From: Pseudomonas sp. MM223
Lineage (GTDB): Bacteria; Pseudomonadota; Gammaproteobacteria; Pseudomonadales; Pseudomonadaceae
Direction: 5' to 3'
Assembly (NCBI GenBank): GCA_947090765.1
Contig: OX352322.1
Span: 6,069,001-6,133,000 of the forward strand
Length of the DNA: 64,000 nt
Shown: positions 1 to 9,491 of the stretch, piece after piece
Layout: every line of letters starts with the position of its first letter
Numbering within the stretch: position 1 is the first letter of the stretch
Translations under genes and position numbers: made by a program
The notes under the pieces: generated by a model
Told to the model about the DNA's origin: nothing
The model's database searches: none
The model's input: the letters and a program-made list of their open reading frames with translations, nothing else

Positions 1-1068
1 GAACGGTTGGGCTGGCCAAGCCCGTTTTCCTTAAGCCCTGTGCTGGCCCTGCGCGGCGAGCCGGTGTGCGTGCTGGCCAGCGGCGACCCGATGTTCTACG
101 GCGTCGGCGCCAGCCTGGCGCGACAGGTACCTGCCGATGAAATGCGCGTACTGTCGATGCCCTCCTCCTGCGCCCTGGCCGCCGCCCGCCTGGGCTGGCC
201 GCTGCAGGAGGTGCAGGTGGTGTCGCTGGTGGCCCGGCCCCTCACGGCGCTGAATGCCCACCTGTACAGCGGTATCCGCCTGCTGGTGCTGAGCAACGAT
301 GGCGACAGCCCGGCGGCCATTGCCGCGCTGCTGCACGCGTGTGGCTTCGGGCCAAGCCGCCTGCGGGTTTTCGAACACCTGGGTGGCCAGGAAGAACGTG
401 AGTTGGCCGGCACCGCCCAGGGCTGGCCGCACGCCAATGTCGCAGCGCTCAACCTGGTGGCCATCGAGTGCCTGGCCACGCCGGATGCCCCACGCCTGCA
501 CCGGCTGGCCGGGCTGCCGGACAGTGCCTTCCGCCACGACGGCCAGCTGACCAAACGCGATGTCCGCGCCATCACCCTGGCGCGCCTGGCGCCCCAGCCC
601 GGTGAGCTGCTGTGGGACGTGGGCGCGGGCTGCGGCTCGATTGGCATCGAATGGATGCGCGCCCACCCGGCCTGCCGCGCCCTGGCCATCGAGGCCGACG
701 AAGGCCGCCAGGGTTTCATCGAACACAACCGTGACGCGCTGGGTGTACCCGGCCTGCAACTGGTCTGCGGCAAGGCGCCAGCGGCACTGCAAGGCCTGGA
801 ACAGCCCGATGCCATCTTCATCGGCGGCGGCGTCACCCGCGAAGGGGTGCTGGACCTGTGCTGGGCAAACCTGCGCCCCGGCGGCCGGCTGGTGGCCAAC
901 GCAGTGACCTTGCAAAGCGAACTGGCCCTGGCGCATTTTCGCGAACAGCACGGTGGTGAGTTGACCCGTATCCATGTCGCCCATGCCCAGCCCTTGGGCG
1001 CGTTCGACACCTGGCGCCAAGCGCTGCCGATCACCCTGCTGGAAGTGGTGAAACCCGTCGATGCGTGA
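1..1068 (+). CDS. cobL: Precorrin-6Y C5,15-methyltransferase (decarboxylating), 5' end outside the window
   Basis: This is the C-terminal 355 residues of CobL, a cytoplasmic cobalamin-synthesis enzyme that methylates precorrin-6Y at C5 and C15 and decarboxylates the acetate side chain. Reading is open from base 1, so the start lies upstream of the window. The first part carries the tetrapyrrole-methylase signature ([15 protein letters not shown]). The second half is the CbiT-like methyltransferase domain with the SAM-binding motif [10 protein letters not shown] at about residue 203 of the visible part. The stop overlaps the start of cbiD by 8 bases, which indicates translational coupling in one cob operon. 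Family assignment is firm; only the N-terminus cannot be judged. Confidence 0.93.
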   Translation, partial: ERLGWPSPFSLSPVLALRGEPVCVLASGDPMFYGVGASLARQVPADEMRVLSMPSSCALAAARLGWPLQEVQVVSLVARPLTALNAHLYSGIRLLVLSNDGDSPAAIAALLHACGFGPSRLRVFEHLGGQEERELAGTAQGWPHANVAALNLVAIECLATPDAPRLHRLAGLPDSAFRHDGQLTKRDVRAITLARLAPQPGELLWDVGAGCGSIGIEWMRAHPACRALAIEADEGRQGFIEHNRDALGVPGLQLVCGKAPAALQGLEQPDAIFIGGGVTREGVLDLCWANLRPGGRLVANAVTLQSELALAHFREQHGGELTRIHVAHAQPLGAFDTWRQALPITLLEVVKPVDA

Positions 1069-2155
1069 AGAAACCCGTGAACAGCCCGCGCCGCTGCGCA
1101 GCGGCCTGACCACCGGCAGCTGCGCCACCGCCACCAGCCTGGCGGCAGCCAAGCTGCTGCTCACCGGGCAGCGTGACGATGCGGTGGATATCACCCTGCC
1201 CAAAGGCAAGGTGGTGCAGATGCGCCTGGAATTCTGCCGCCTGACTGGCGAGCGTGCCGAAGCCGGCACCCTCAAGGATGCTGGCGACGACCCGGACGTG
1301 ACCCACGGCGCCCTGCTCTACAGCCAGGTGCGCCTGCTGGGCGAACCTGGCATCCGCTTTGTCGCCGGTACCGGCGTGGGCACCGTGACCCGCCCGGGGC
1401 TGGTGCTGGCAGTGGGTGAGCCGGCCATCAACCCGGTGCCACGGCGCATGATCAGCGAGCACCTGCAACGCCTGACCGAAGAATGCGGCTACCTCGGTGG
1501 CTTCGAGGTCACGGTCAATGTGCAGGGCGGCGATCAGCTGGCCCTCAAGACCATGAACCCGCGCCTGGGCATCCTCGGCGGGTTGTCGATCCTCGGTACC
1601 AGCGGCATCGTGCGGCCGTTTTCCTGTGCGGCCTACATCGCCTCGATCCACCAGGGCATCGACGTGGCCCACACCAACGGCTACACGCACATCGCCGCCT
1701 GCACCGGCAACGCCAGTGAAGACACCATGCGCCGGGTCTACGGCCTGCCGGAAATCGCCCTGATCGAAATGGGCGACTTTGTCGGCGCAGTGCTCAAGCA
1801 CCTGCGCAAGGTGCCAGTGCCACGCCTGAGCCTGTGCGGTGGCTTCGGCAAGATCAGCAAACTGGCCGCCGGGCACATGGACCTGCACAGCCGCCACTCC
1901 AGCATCGACCTGCCGCAGCTGGCCGGCTGGGCCGCAGACATCGGCGCTGACGAAGCGCTGCAGGCTGCCATTATCGGCGCCAATACCAGCCAGCAAGCGC
2001 TCGTGCTGGCTCATGCGGCCGGCATTGCCCTTGGTGATGCGGTGTGTGCCCACGCCCTGGCCTTCGCCCGCAGCGTCGTGCCGGCGCAGGTGCAAGTGGA
2101 AGTGTTCGCCATCGACCGCCAGGGCGGCATCGTTGGCCGGGCGGGTGTGCAATGA
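1061..2155 (+). CDS. cbiD: Cobalt-precorrin-5B C1-methyltransferase
   Basis: A 364-residue CbiD-family protein, full length for the family. It begins [20 protein letters not shown]; the [10 protein letters not shown] block near residues 15-24 is the hallmark of CbiD. In the family this enzyme methylates C1 during corrin ring contraction. It overlaps the end of cobL by 8 bases and its own stop overlaps the ATG of the following cobK remnant (ATGA), so the three genes were built as one transcription unit. Pseudomonads are usually credited with the aerobic (cob) pathway, and carrying cbiD beside cobL is normal for this genus as I recall it. Confidence 0.93.
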   Translation: MREETREQPAPLRSGLTTGSCATATSLAAAKLLLTGQRDDAVDITLPKGKVVQMRLEFCRLTGERAEAGTLKDAGDDPDVTHGALLYSQVRLLGEPGIRFVAGTGVGTVTRPGLVLAVGEPAINPVPRRMISEHLQRLTEECGYLGGFEVTVNVQGGDQLALKTMNPRLGILGGLSILGTSGIVRPFSCAAYIASIHQGIDVAHTNGYTHIAACTGNASEDTMRRVYGLPEIALIEMGDFVGAVLKHLRKVPVPRLSLCGGFGKISKLAAGHMDLHSRHSSIDLPQLAGWAADIGADEALQAAIIGANTSQQALVLAHAAGIALGDAVCAHALAFARSVVPAQVQVEVFAIDRQGGIVGRAGVQ

Positions 2156-2876
2156 CTGCGCGCATCCTGCTGCTGGGGGGGGTCACGGAAGCCCTGGCAA
2201 TCGCCCGCCGCCTCGGCCCACAGCATGTCTACAGCCTGGCGGGCATTGGCCGTGTGCCGCAGGACCTGCAATGCCAGGTGCGGGTCGGGGGCTTTGGCGG
2301 CGCCGAAGGCCTGGCCAGCTACCTGCGCGAAGCGGGTATCACCCTGCTGATCGATGCCACCCATCCCTATGCCGCGCAGATCAGCCGCAATGCTGCCAGT
2401 GCTGCGCGTAGCGCCGGCGTCACATGCTGGGCCTTGCGACGCCCGGCCTGGCAGGCGCAAGCGGGCGATGACTGGCGCGAGATCGAGGACTGGGCAGGGC
2501 TGATCGAAGCACTCAAGCTGTTTCGCAGGCCGCTGTTCACGCTGGGGCGTGAGCCGCTGCAACATCTGGACGAGATTCCGCCGGAGCAGTTCTGAACTCT
2601 AAGGGCATTGGAGGCAATGCCCTGGCAATTAACGCTGCGAAGTGATTGGAGCGCGCGGGCCGTTCCAGATCGAGGATGAGCGGCATTGTTCCAGCGCCGC
2701 AGTATCGATGTGCTGATCAGCAAGAATGGCGGCAGCATGGCGACCGAGCCAAAGCTGGAAGCGGCGCGGGCGCTTGGTGTGCCGGTATTGATCCTGAAGC
2801 GCCCGGCATTGCCGGAAGTTGACCGGGCATTCGAGTCGCAGGCTGATACGCGGCAGCAGCACTCGCCCTGCAATAA
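2152..2876 (+). pseudogene. cobK: Decayed precorrin-6A reductase (cobK)
   Basis: The first 147 residues ([20 protein letters not shown] onward) match CobK, the NADPH-dependent precorrin-6A reductase, including the ATHPYA motif, but the frame ends at TGA 2593 where the family has a Trp (F-stop-TLRAL). CobK homology continues beyond in changing frames: GN-stop-RCEVIGARGPFQIEDER from about 2624 (in-frame TAA at 2630), then ALFQRRSIDVLISKNGG from about 2683, then a third frame that ends at a plausible original stop at 2874-2876. That is three frame changes and at least two nonsense codons in about 280 bases, so the gene looks decayed and not merely misread once. The start overlaps cbiD by 4 bases. 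Intact CobK is about 240 residues. Confidence 0.88.
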
Positions 2877-3023
2877 CAAGTTTCGCAAGCACGCCAGAGC
2901 CCGCTCCCACAAAAGACCGCGCCAGTCTTACAAACCTTTCGATTTTTCTTTCACCCCGCAAGTGGCTCTGGGCCGTCCTGCTGCCTTAAACCTCGTTTCC
3001 TCCCCCTGGAAGGCGCTACCCAT

Positions 3024-3468
3024 ATGGAAACGCAATGGCAGATTTGGCTGGTCTTTGGCATCGCGCTGACCCTGCTCGAACTGGTCCTCCCAACGTTCTT
3101 CATCCTCTGGTTCGGCATCGGTGCCGTGCTGGTCCCGCTCATCTCGCTCGCCGCCCCCAGCCCGCAACTGGACATGCAGGTCCTGGCTGTGGGTACCGCT
3201 GTCATCCGCCATTACCGCACTGTGGTTCAAAGTGTTCCGGCGCAAACAGCCAGACGTGCGATGGACCGCCGATAGCGTGACCGGTGAGGTGAACTAGCTG
3301 ACCGCTGGCGTTTCGAGTTCGAGAAAGGCCGCGTGCGTTTCCAGAAGCCGATCCTGGGCAGCGAAGAATGGACCTGCATCGCCGACAGCGAGATCCCGGT
3401 TGGCGAGCGGGTGCGCCCTACCGCCATCGAAGGAAACACCGCGTCATACGGGCCTGAACCTGCACTAA
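3024..3468 (+). pseudogene. Decayed NfeD-family membrane protein
   Basis: The start METQWQIWLVFGIALTLLEL encodes the membrane segments typical of short NfeD proteins, which partner SPFH/stomatin proteins. The frame breaks near 3206: the continuation LWFKVFRRKQPDVRWTADSV is read one frame over, hits TAG at 3295, and the C-terminal OB-fold part (FEKGRVRFQKPILGSEEWTC) reappears in a further frame from about 3306. An intact homologue would be about 145 residues. Two frameshifts plus a nonsense codon make simple sequencing error unlikely. It lies 15 bases upstream of the SPFH gene, the standard NfeD-SPFH operon order. Confidence 0.82.
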
Positions 3469-3483
3469 AAGGAATTTCGCATC

Positions 3484-4338
3484 ATGACCAGCCTCATCGT
3501 CGTCGCCGCCATCGCCTTGTTCGTCCTGATCACCGTGTTCAAGGGGGTACGTATCGTGCCCCAGGGCGAGGAATGGATCATCGAGCGCCTGGGCCGCTAC
3601 CACAGCACGCTCAAGCCCGGCCTGAACATCCTCATCCCTTACATGGATGTGGTTGCCTATCGCCTGCCGACCAAGGACATCATCCTCGATGTGCAACAGC
3701 AGGAAATCATCACCAGGGACAACGCGGTAATCGTCGCCAACGCCCTGTGCTTCGCCAAGGTGGTCGACCCGCAGAAGGCCTCCTACGGCGTGCAGAACTT
3801 CTCGTTCGCCGTCACCAGCCTGACCATGACATCGCTGCGCGCCATTGTCGGTGCCATGGACCTGGATGAAGCGCTGTCCAGCCGCGAGCAGATCAAGGCA
3901 CGCCTGCGCGAGGCGATGTCGGAACAGACCGAAGACTGGGGCGTGACCGTGCGCTCGGTGGAAATTCAGGACATCAAGCCTTCGGAAAACATGCAACTGG
4001 CCATGGAGCGCCAGGCAGCGGCCGAGCGTGAGCGCAAGGCCGATGTGACCCGCGCCGAAGGCGCCAAGCAGGCAGCGATCCTGGAAGCGGAAGCACGCCT
4101 GCAAGCAGCCAGGCTGGATGCCGAAGCGCAGATCAGCCTGGCCGAGGCCTCGGCGCGGGCGATTTCGCTGGTCAAGGAAGCAGTGGGCAACGAGACCGTG
4201 CCGGCCATGTACCTGCTGGGCGAGCGCTATGTCGGGGCCATGGAGAATCTGGCGAGCAGCAACAATGCCAAGGTGGTGGTGCTGCCGGCGGACTTGCAGG
4301 AAACCGTCCGGGGCCTGATGGGCCGTAACAAGGCTTGA
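3484..4338 (+). CDS. SPFH/stomatin-family membrane protein (QmcA-like slipin)
   Basis: A 284-residue protein with one N-terminal membrane segment (about residues 3-19), then the SPFH/Band-7 domain (about 20-190; VPQGEEWIIERLGRYHSTLK) and an Ala/Glu-rich coiled coil (about 175-235; AAAERERKADVTRAEGAKQA). The family forms large membrane-associated oligomers that organise lipid domains and influence membrane proteases; E. coli QmcA is the nearest named relative. It follows the decayed nfeD gene by 15 bases and is itself intact. The start ATG has an AAGGAA ribosome-binding site 5-10 bases ahead. The substrate or partner cannot be deduced from sequence. Confidence 0.9.
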   Translation: MTSLIVVAAIALFVLITVFKGVRIVPQGEEWIIERLGRYHSTLKPGLNILIPYMDVVAYRLPTKDIILDVQQQEIITRDNAVIVANALCFAKVVDPQKASYGVQNFSFAVTSLTMTSLRAIVGAMDLDEALSSREQIKARLREAMSEQTEDWGVTVRSVEIQDIKPSENMQLAMERQAAAERERKADVTRAEGAKQAAILEAEARLQAARLDAEAQISLAEASARAISLVKEAVGNETVPAMYLLGERYVGAMENLASSNNAKVVVLPADLQETVRGLMGRNKA

Positions 4339-4458
4339 GATTGTCGGGGGCGCTTTGCGCCCCATTACCCGACCACCTGCGTCACTTCACCGCACCCCGC
4401 CATTTTTACCTATACTCCGCCTTACAATACCCACCACGATTCCTGACCGGATCTCTCC

Positions 4459-4848
4459 ATGCCCCCACGTCGGCACATCGCCTGGATAGCCTGCCTTGCA
4501 GTGCTGTTCAACCTGCTGGCCATGCCGCTGGCCTCTGCCGTGCCCAAAGGCCCGGCCGAGCAGCTGCTGTGGGGGGCTTTCTGTTCCAGCATGGCCAACA
4601 AGGCCAAGGTTGATGTCCAGGCCCTGGCCAAGATCGACCTCGGCCCGCAAAGCGACGACAGCGCCAGCATGATGAATTGCTGGTGCTGCTCCGGCGCCGC
4701 ACCGCTGCTGGCCCTGCCCGGCTACCCGCCACAGCTGCACAACCCGCCAACACGGTTTGCCAGCCTGCTGCCGCCCCCTGCCGACTACCAACCCACGCCG
4801 CGCCAGCCCTGGCCTGCGTTAAACCCCCGTGCCTCTCCGCTGGCCTGA
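4459..4848 (+). CDS. DUF2946-type copper-cluster protein
   Basis: A 129-residue secreted or membrane-anchored small protein: a hydrophobic N-terminal signal (about residues 8-27, ending ASA) is followed by a Cys cluster, MMNCWCCSG, near residue 75, and a Pro-rich tail. Length, Cys motif and position ahead of a PCu(A)C chaperone match the DUF2946 family found in copper loci of pseudomonads. A periplasmic copper-binding or copper-relay role is inferred from context only. It is the first gene of the 4.4-9.4 kb copper cluster and lies 46 bases upstream of the chaperone gene. Confidence 0.7.
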   Translation: MPPRRHIAWIACLAVLFNLLAMPLASAVPKGPAEQLLWGAFCSSMANKAKVDVQALAKIDLGPQSDDSASMMNCWCCSGAAPLLALPGYPPQLHNPPTRFASLLPPPADYQPTPRQPWPALNPRASPLA

Positions 4849-4894
4849 GTTCATCACGCTGTCTGCCTGAACCTGAACAGAACGGAGATTCACC

Positions 4895-5380
4895 ATGCTC
4901 AAGCACGCCCTCGTCATGGCCGCCCTGCTGCTGCCCGGCGCCTTTGCCAATGCCCACGAATACAGCGTGGGCGACCTGCACATCGCCCACCCCTGGTCGC
5001 TGCAGTTGCCGCCCAACGCCCCCAATGTCGCCGCGTATTTCGTGGTGCACAACAATGGCAAGGCCGATGACCGCCTGCTGAGCGTCGACAGCCCCATCAG
5101 CGATGATGCGCAGTTGCACGAGCATGCCATGAGCGCCAGCGGTGCCATGAAGATGCAGCAAGTGCCCAACGTAGTGGTGCCTGCCGGCAAGGACCTGACC
5201 TTCGCCCCCAGCGCTTACCACGTGATGCTGATGCAGCCCAAGGACCGCAGTCTGCTGGTCGACGGCAAGCGCTTCCCGTTGACCCTGCACTTCGAGAAGG
5301 CCGGCGACATCACCGTCGAGGTGGCCGTGCAGAAGCAGGCGCCAACGGACCAGCCGCAAGCCCACGAACACGCGCACTGA
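4895..5380 (+). CDS. Periplasmic copper chaperone PCu(A)C
   Basis: A 161-residue PCu(A)C (DUF461) protein. A signal peptide (about residues 1-20, cleavage after FANA) precedes the domain, which contains the Met/His copper site: HEHAM at about 70-74, a downstream Met pair (AMKM), and AYHVMLM at about 108-114, the HxM half of the family motif. Family members carry Cu(I) in the periplasm, for example to cytochrome oxidase. The C-terminal tail is His-rich (AHEHAH). A GGAG ribosome-binding site precedes the ATG. It sits between two DUF2946 genes and upstream of the copper receptor. Confidence 0.88.
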   Translation: MLKHALVMAALLLPGAFANAHEYSVGDLHIAHPWSLQLPPNAPNVAAYFVVHNNGKADDRLLSVDSPISDDAQLHEHAMSASGAMKMQQVPNVVVPAGKDLTFAPSAYHVMLMQPKDRSLLVDGKRFPLTLHFEKAGDITVEVAVQKQAPTDQPQAHEHAH

Positions 5381-5402
5381 CACCTGCTGACAGGCACTCG
5401 CC

Positions 5403-5834
5403 ATGAGCCTGCCGCGCAACAGCATCAGCCGTCCCACCCGCCCTGACCGCAGGCGCGCCGGTGGCGGATGGCTGAGCCTGTTCGCCATGTGGATGATCTT
5501 CATCGGCCCGCTGATTTCCCAGTCGATGCCGATGGACCACCACGCCGGCATGAGCATGCCGATGGACATGCCGATGGCGGCTGCCCATCAGCATGTCGGC
5601 GATACCCACCACGGTCACGGCGGCGATGGCCAGCTGCACGTGATGTGGGAAAAGTGCGGTTACTGCAGCCTGTTGTTCAACTGCCCGGCCCTGCCCCAGG
5701 CCCTCAGCCCGCTCAGCGCCGGCAGCGTCGTCCCCACCGCCCACCTGCTTGCGCCAACGCACCAAGGCCATGCCCGGCAGGCTGTGTTCCCCGGTGCGCG
5801 CAGCCGCGCCCCACCTTCCTCGATCAGCGTCTGA
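5403..5834 (+). CDS. DUF2946 protein with His/Met-rich segment
   Basis: A 143-residue protein with one hydrophobic segment (about residues 24-40), a striking Met/His-rich stretch (SMPMDHHAGMSMPMDMPM, then HQHVGDTHHGHGG, about 39-75), and the DUF2946 motif CGYCSLLFNCPAL at about 82-94. Methionine- and histidine-rich tracts of this kind bind Cu(I)/Cu(II) in the periplasm. It starts 22 bases after the PCu(A)C gene and is followed 66 bases later by the TonB-dependent receptor. Its exact biochemical role is unknown; copper handling is inferred from composition and neighbours. Confidence 0.78.
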   Translation: MSLPRNSISRPTRPDRRRAGGGWLSLFAMWMIFIGPLISQSMPMDHHAGMSMPMDMPMAAAHQHVGDTHHGHGGDGQLHVMWEKCGYCSLLFNCPALPQALSPLSAGSVVPTAHLLAPTHQGHARQAVFPGARSRAPPSSISV

Positions 5835-5900
5835 ACCCACATTTTGCGCACGAAGCCAGGAGGCTTCGCGCTAACTCATGACTGATCGACTGGAATCACT

Positions 5901-7967
5901 ATGTCCGGCTGCACCCCTGTTTTTGCCTTGTCCCTGCGTGGGACCATCGCCGCCCTCTGCGGCTCGCTGCTCGCGCCCGTGGCCCTGGCCGCCGACCCTG
6001 GCCATGAAGGCCATGCGCACGACGCACCCGAGCTGAGCCCGACGGTGATCACCGCCGTGGCCCCAAGCTCGCCGCTGACCGTGGTCACCAACCCGAAAGA
6101 CCCGCGCCAGCCGGTGCCGGCCAGCGACGGCGCCGACTACCTGAAGACCATCCCCGGCTTTTCGGCGATCCGTGCCGGCGGTACCAACGGCGACCCGGTG
6201 TTGCGCGGCATGTTTGGCTCGCGCCTGAACATCCTCACCAATGGCGGCCTGATGCTGGGCGCTTGCCCCAACCGCATGGACGCGCCCACCTCCTACATTT
6301 CGCCGGAAACCTACGACCGCCTGACCGTGATCAAAGGCCCGCAAAGCGTGATCTGGGGCCCGGGCGGCTCGGCAGGCACCATCCTTTTCGAGCGCGAACC
6401 GGAGAAGTTCGGCACCCTCGGCAGCCGGGTAAATGCCAGCCTGCTGGCCGGCTCCAATGGCCGCTTTGACAAGGTACTGGACGCCGCCGCCGGCAACAGC
6501 CAGGCCTACGCCCGCTTCGTTGGCAACCAGTCACGCTCGGATGACTACCACGACGGCAACAACGACACCGTGCCGTCGCGCTGGGAAAAATGGAACGGCG
6601 ATGTCGCCCTCGGCTGGACGCCCGACCAGGACACCCTGCTGGAGCTGACTGCCGGCAAGGGCGATGGCGAGGCCCGCTACGCCGGGCGCGGCATGGACGG
6701 CTCGCAGTTCAAGCGCGAAAGCCTGGGCCTGCGCTTTGAAAAGTCCAACCTCGGCGAGGTGCTCGACAAGGTCGAGGCGCAGGTCTACTACAACTATGCC
6801 GACCATGTAATGGACAACTACAGCCTGCGTACCCCATCGGGCAGCGGCATGATGGGCATGCCGATGGTCAGCAACGTCGACCGTCGCACCCTGGGCGCAC
6901 GCATCAAGGCCACCTGGCGCTGGGCCGATGTGCAACTGATCAGTGGCATCGACGCGCAAACCAACGAACATCGCCAGCGTGGCGGCATGGGCGTGGACGC
7001 GCACAAGGGCCAGGCCTGGACCAAGGACGCCGACTTCCACAACTACGGTGCCTTCAGCGAACTGACCTGGTACGTCAGCGGTGAAGACCGGCTGATTACC
7101 GGTGCGCGCCTGGACCGCGCCTCGGCCCGAGACTTCCGTAAAGGCAGCGCCACCGAAGGTGATACCCGCGCCGACACTCTGCCCAGCGGTTTCATCCGCT
7201 ACGAGCACGACCTGGCAGCCATCCCGGCCACCACCTACATCGGCCTCGGCCATGCCCAGCGCTTCCCCGACTACTGGGAGCTGTTCTCGCCCAAGCTGGC
7301 ACCGCCCGGTGCAGCAAATGCCTTCGACGGCATCAAGCCTGAGAAGACCACCCAGCTCGACTTCGGCATCCAGTACCGCACCGAGCGCCTGGAAGCCTGG
7401 GCTTCGGGCTATGTCGGGCAGATCCGTGACTACATCCTGTTCGACTACCGCACCGGCATGATGGGCATGAGCACTTCCCAGGCACAGAACATCGACGCCC
7501 GCATCATGGGCGGCGAACTGGGCGCGGCCTACCAGCTGAGCGAAAACTGGAAGGCCGATGGCACGCTGGCCTACGCTTGGGGCAAGAACAGCAGTGATGG
7601 CAAAGCGCTACCGCAAATGCCTCCTCTGGAGAGCCGCCTGGGCCTGACTTACAGCCGCGATGTGTGGAGCGTCGGCGCACTGTGGCGGCTGGTGGCAGCA
7701 CAGAACCGCATTGCCGAGAACCAGGGCAACGTCGTCGGCAAGGACTACGACAAGAGCGCCGGCTTCGGCGTGTTTTCCCTGAACGGCGCCTACAAGGTGA
7801 ACAAAAACCTCAAGCTCAGCGCGGGGGTCGACAACCTGTTCGACAAAACCTACGCCGAGCACTTGAACCTGGCCGGGAACGCCGGGTTCGGCTACCCGGC
7901 AACAGATCCACAGCCGGTCAACGAGCCAGGCAGGACCTTCTGGACCAAGGTCGATTTCAGCTTCTGA
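5901..7967 (+). CDS. oprC: TonB-dependent copper receptor, OprC type
   Basis: A 688-residue outer-membrane receptor with a signal peptide (about residues 1-30, ending ALAA), a plug domain (about 60-170; GFSAIRAGGTNGDPVLRGM) and a 22-strand-type beta-barrel ending in Phe (KVDFSF), the usual outer-membrane insertion signal. It carries the CxxxM copper motif known from P. aeruginosa OprC as C122-P-N-R-M126 and an HxM pair, H302-V-M304, in the barrel. These residues support copper over a siderophore as ligand. It lies in the copper cluster and precedes a PepSY membrane protein that probably assists uptake or reduction. Confidence 0.92.
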   Translation: MSGCTPVFALSLRGTIAALCGSLLAPVALAADPGHEGHAHDAPELSPTVITAVAPSSPLTVVTNPKDPRQPVPASDGADYLKTIPGFSAIRAGGTNGDPVLRGMFGSRLNILTNGGLMLGACPNRMDAPTSYISPETYDRLTVIKGPQSVIWGPGGSAGTILFEREPEKFGTLGSRVNASLLAGSNGRFDKVLDAAAGNSQAYARFVGNQSRSDDYHDGNNDTVPSRWEKWNGDVALGWTPDQDTLLELTAGKGDGEARYAGRGMDGSQFKRESLGLRFEKSNLGEVLDKVEAQVYYNYADHVMDNYSLRTPSGSGMMGMPMVSNVDRRTLGARIKATWRWADVQLISGIDAQTNEHRQRGGMGVDAHKGQAWTKDADFHNYGAFSELTWYVSGEDRLITGARLDRASARDFRKGSATEGDTRADTLPSGFIRYEHDLAAIPATTYIGLGHAQRFPDYWELFSPKLAPPGAANAFDGIKPEKTTQLDFGIQYRTERLEAWASGYVGQIRDYILFDYRTGMMGMSTSQAQNIDARIMGGELGAAYQLSENWKADGTLAYAWGKNSSDGKALPQMPPLESRLGLTYSRDVWSVGALWRLVAAQNRIAENQGNVVGKDYDKSAGFGVFSLNGAYKVNKNLKLSAGVDNLFDKTYAEHLNLAGNAGFGYPATDPQPVNEPGRTFWTKVDFSF

Positions 7968-8025
7968 CAACAACAACGGGCGCAGCTTCGGTTGCGCCCA
8001 TCTGCTGGTCAAACAGGAGGTTCCC

Positions 8026-9393
8026 ATGAGAGGAACACGCAGCAATTTCTATAACCTGGCCTGGCGTTGGCACTTCTATGCGGGGCTGTTCGTGGCCCCG
8101 TTCATGATCCTGTTGGCGATCACCGGGATCATCTACTTGTTCAAGCCGCAACTGGACCCGCTGCTGTACCGCGACCTGATGGTGGTCGAAGCCGGCCACC
8201 ACCGACAGGGCGCCGATGCGATGCTGGCCGAAGTGCGCCAGGCCTACCCAAAGGGCCACGTCGGCCAGTACCTGCCGCCAATCAACGCCGAGCGCAGTGC
8301 GCAGTTTGTGGTGCATGACGGCGGGCGCGAACTGAACGTATTCGTCGACCCTTACAGCGGCAAGGTGCTGGGCGAGCAGGACGGCAAGCAGAACCTGCAG
8401 GCCATCGCCCGCGCCCTGCATGGCGAGCTGATGGTCGGCACGGTGGGTGACCGCCTGGTGGAACTGGCCGCAGGCTGGGGCATCGTACTGGTGGTGTCGG
8501 GCCTGTACCTGTGGTGGCCGCGCGGTCGCAATGGCGCTGGCGTACTGTGGCCCCGGCTGTCGGCACGTGGCCGGCTGTTCTGGCGCGACCTGCATGCGGT
8601 CACCGGTTTCTGGGGTTCAGCCCTGCTGTTGATGATGCTGGTCAGCGGCATGACCTGGACCGGCCTGTGGGGCAAGCAGTACGCCGATTTGTGGAACCGC
8701 TTCCCGGCGGCCATGTGGAACGATGTGCCCAAATCGGACCAGCAGGCGGGTGAGCTTAACAGTGCACACCGCCAGACCGTGCCCTGGGCCCTGGAAAACA
8801 CGCCGATGCCGCAGTCCGGCGCACACGCCGAACACGCCGGGCACCACATGATGTCGGACATGCCCGCTGCCCCCCAGGTGAGCGTGCAGCAGGTCGAAGA
8901 CATCGCCACCTCCCGCCAGGTCGAGCCGGGTTACAGCATTACCTTGCCGACCACGGCAGACGGTGTGTTCACCATTGCCGTGTTCGCCGACGACCCACGC
9001 AACGACGCCACCCTGCATGTCGACCAGTACACCGGCAAGGTTCTGGCCGACGTGCGCTGGCAGGACTACAGCCCGGTCGCCCGCGCCACCGAACTTGGGG
9101 TGATGCTGCATGAGGGCAAGATGTTCGGGGCGTTCAACCAGATCATCATCCTGCTGGTGTGCCTGATGATTCTACTGGGTTCGGTGAGCGGGCTGGTGAT
9201 GTGGTGGAAACGCCGGCCTGCTGGCGGGCTGGGCGTGCCGCCGCTGCGCCATGACCTGCCGCGCTGGAAGGCGGCAGTGGGGGTGATGCTGGTGCTGGGT
9301 GTGCTGTTCCCGCTGGTGGGGGTGTCGATGGTGGTGATGTGGGTGGTGGATAGCCTGGTAGTAAGACGCCGCCGGGAGCTGGCCAGCGCCTGA
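8026..9393 (+). CDS. PepSY-associated transmembrane protein
   Basis: A 455-residue inner-membrane protein of the PepSY_TM family: an N-terminal helix (about 20-42; FVAPFMILLAITGIIYLF), an external PepSY region, a helix pair near 145-165 and 195-215, a second PepSY segment (about 290-345), and two C-terminal helices. A His/Met-rich loop (HAEHAGHHMMSDM, about 266-278) suggests metal contact on the periplasmic side. Members next to TonB receptors are thought to act in metal or ferrisiderophore reduction and uptake; copper is inferred here from the neighbours. It is preceded by an AGGAGG site 6-7 bases from the ATG and is the last gene of the copper cluster. Confidence 0.85.
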   Translation: MRGTRSNFYNLAWRWHFYAGLFVAPFMILLAITGIIYLFKPQLDPLLYRDLMVVEAGHHRQGADAMLAEVRQAYPKGHVGQYLPPINAERSAQFVVHDGGRELNVFVDPYSGKVLGEQDGKQNLQAIARALHGELMVGTVGDRLVELAAGWGIVLVVSGLYLWWPRGRNGAGVLWPRLSARGRLFWRDLHAVTGFWGSALLLMMLVSGMTWTGLWGKQYADLWNRFPAAMWNDVPKSDQQAGELNSAHRQTVPWALENTPMPQSGAHAEHAGHHMMSDMPAAPQVSVQQVEDIATSRQVEPGYSITLPTTADGVFTIAVFADDPRNDATLHVDQYTGKVLADVRWQDYSPVARATELGVMLHEGKMFGAFNQIIILLVCLMILLGSVSGLVMWWKRRPAGGLGVPPLRHDLPRWKAAVGVMLVLGVLFPLVGVSMVVMWVVDSLVVRRRRELASA

Positions 9394-9409
9394 TACCTGC
9401 ACTGTCCTC

Positions 9410-9491
9410 TTCGCGGGCTTGCCTGCGCCCACAGGTTCCTCGCTGCCCTCAGGCTTGGCGCAATACCTGTGGGAGCGGGTTTACCCGCGAA
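9410..9491. repeat. REP palindrome pair (TTCGCGGG type)
   Basis: Two inverted REP-like arms, TTCGCGGGCTTGCC...CCCACAGG at 9410-9435 and its approximate reverse complement at 9466-9491, follow the PepSY gene. It is a variant family distinct from the GCCGGCAAGCCAGC and GCGGCACAAGG types elsewhere in the window. It can fold at the 3' end of the copper transcript. Confidence 0.7.

Noticed and set aside
4385..4415. MerR/CueR-type promoter with 19-base spacer before the first copper gene
   Set aside because: TTCACC and TATACT are spaced 19 bases apart, but the spacer has no dyad of the kind CueR needs.
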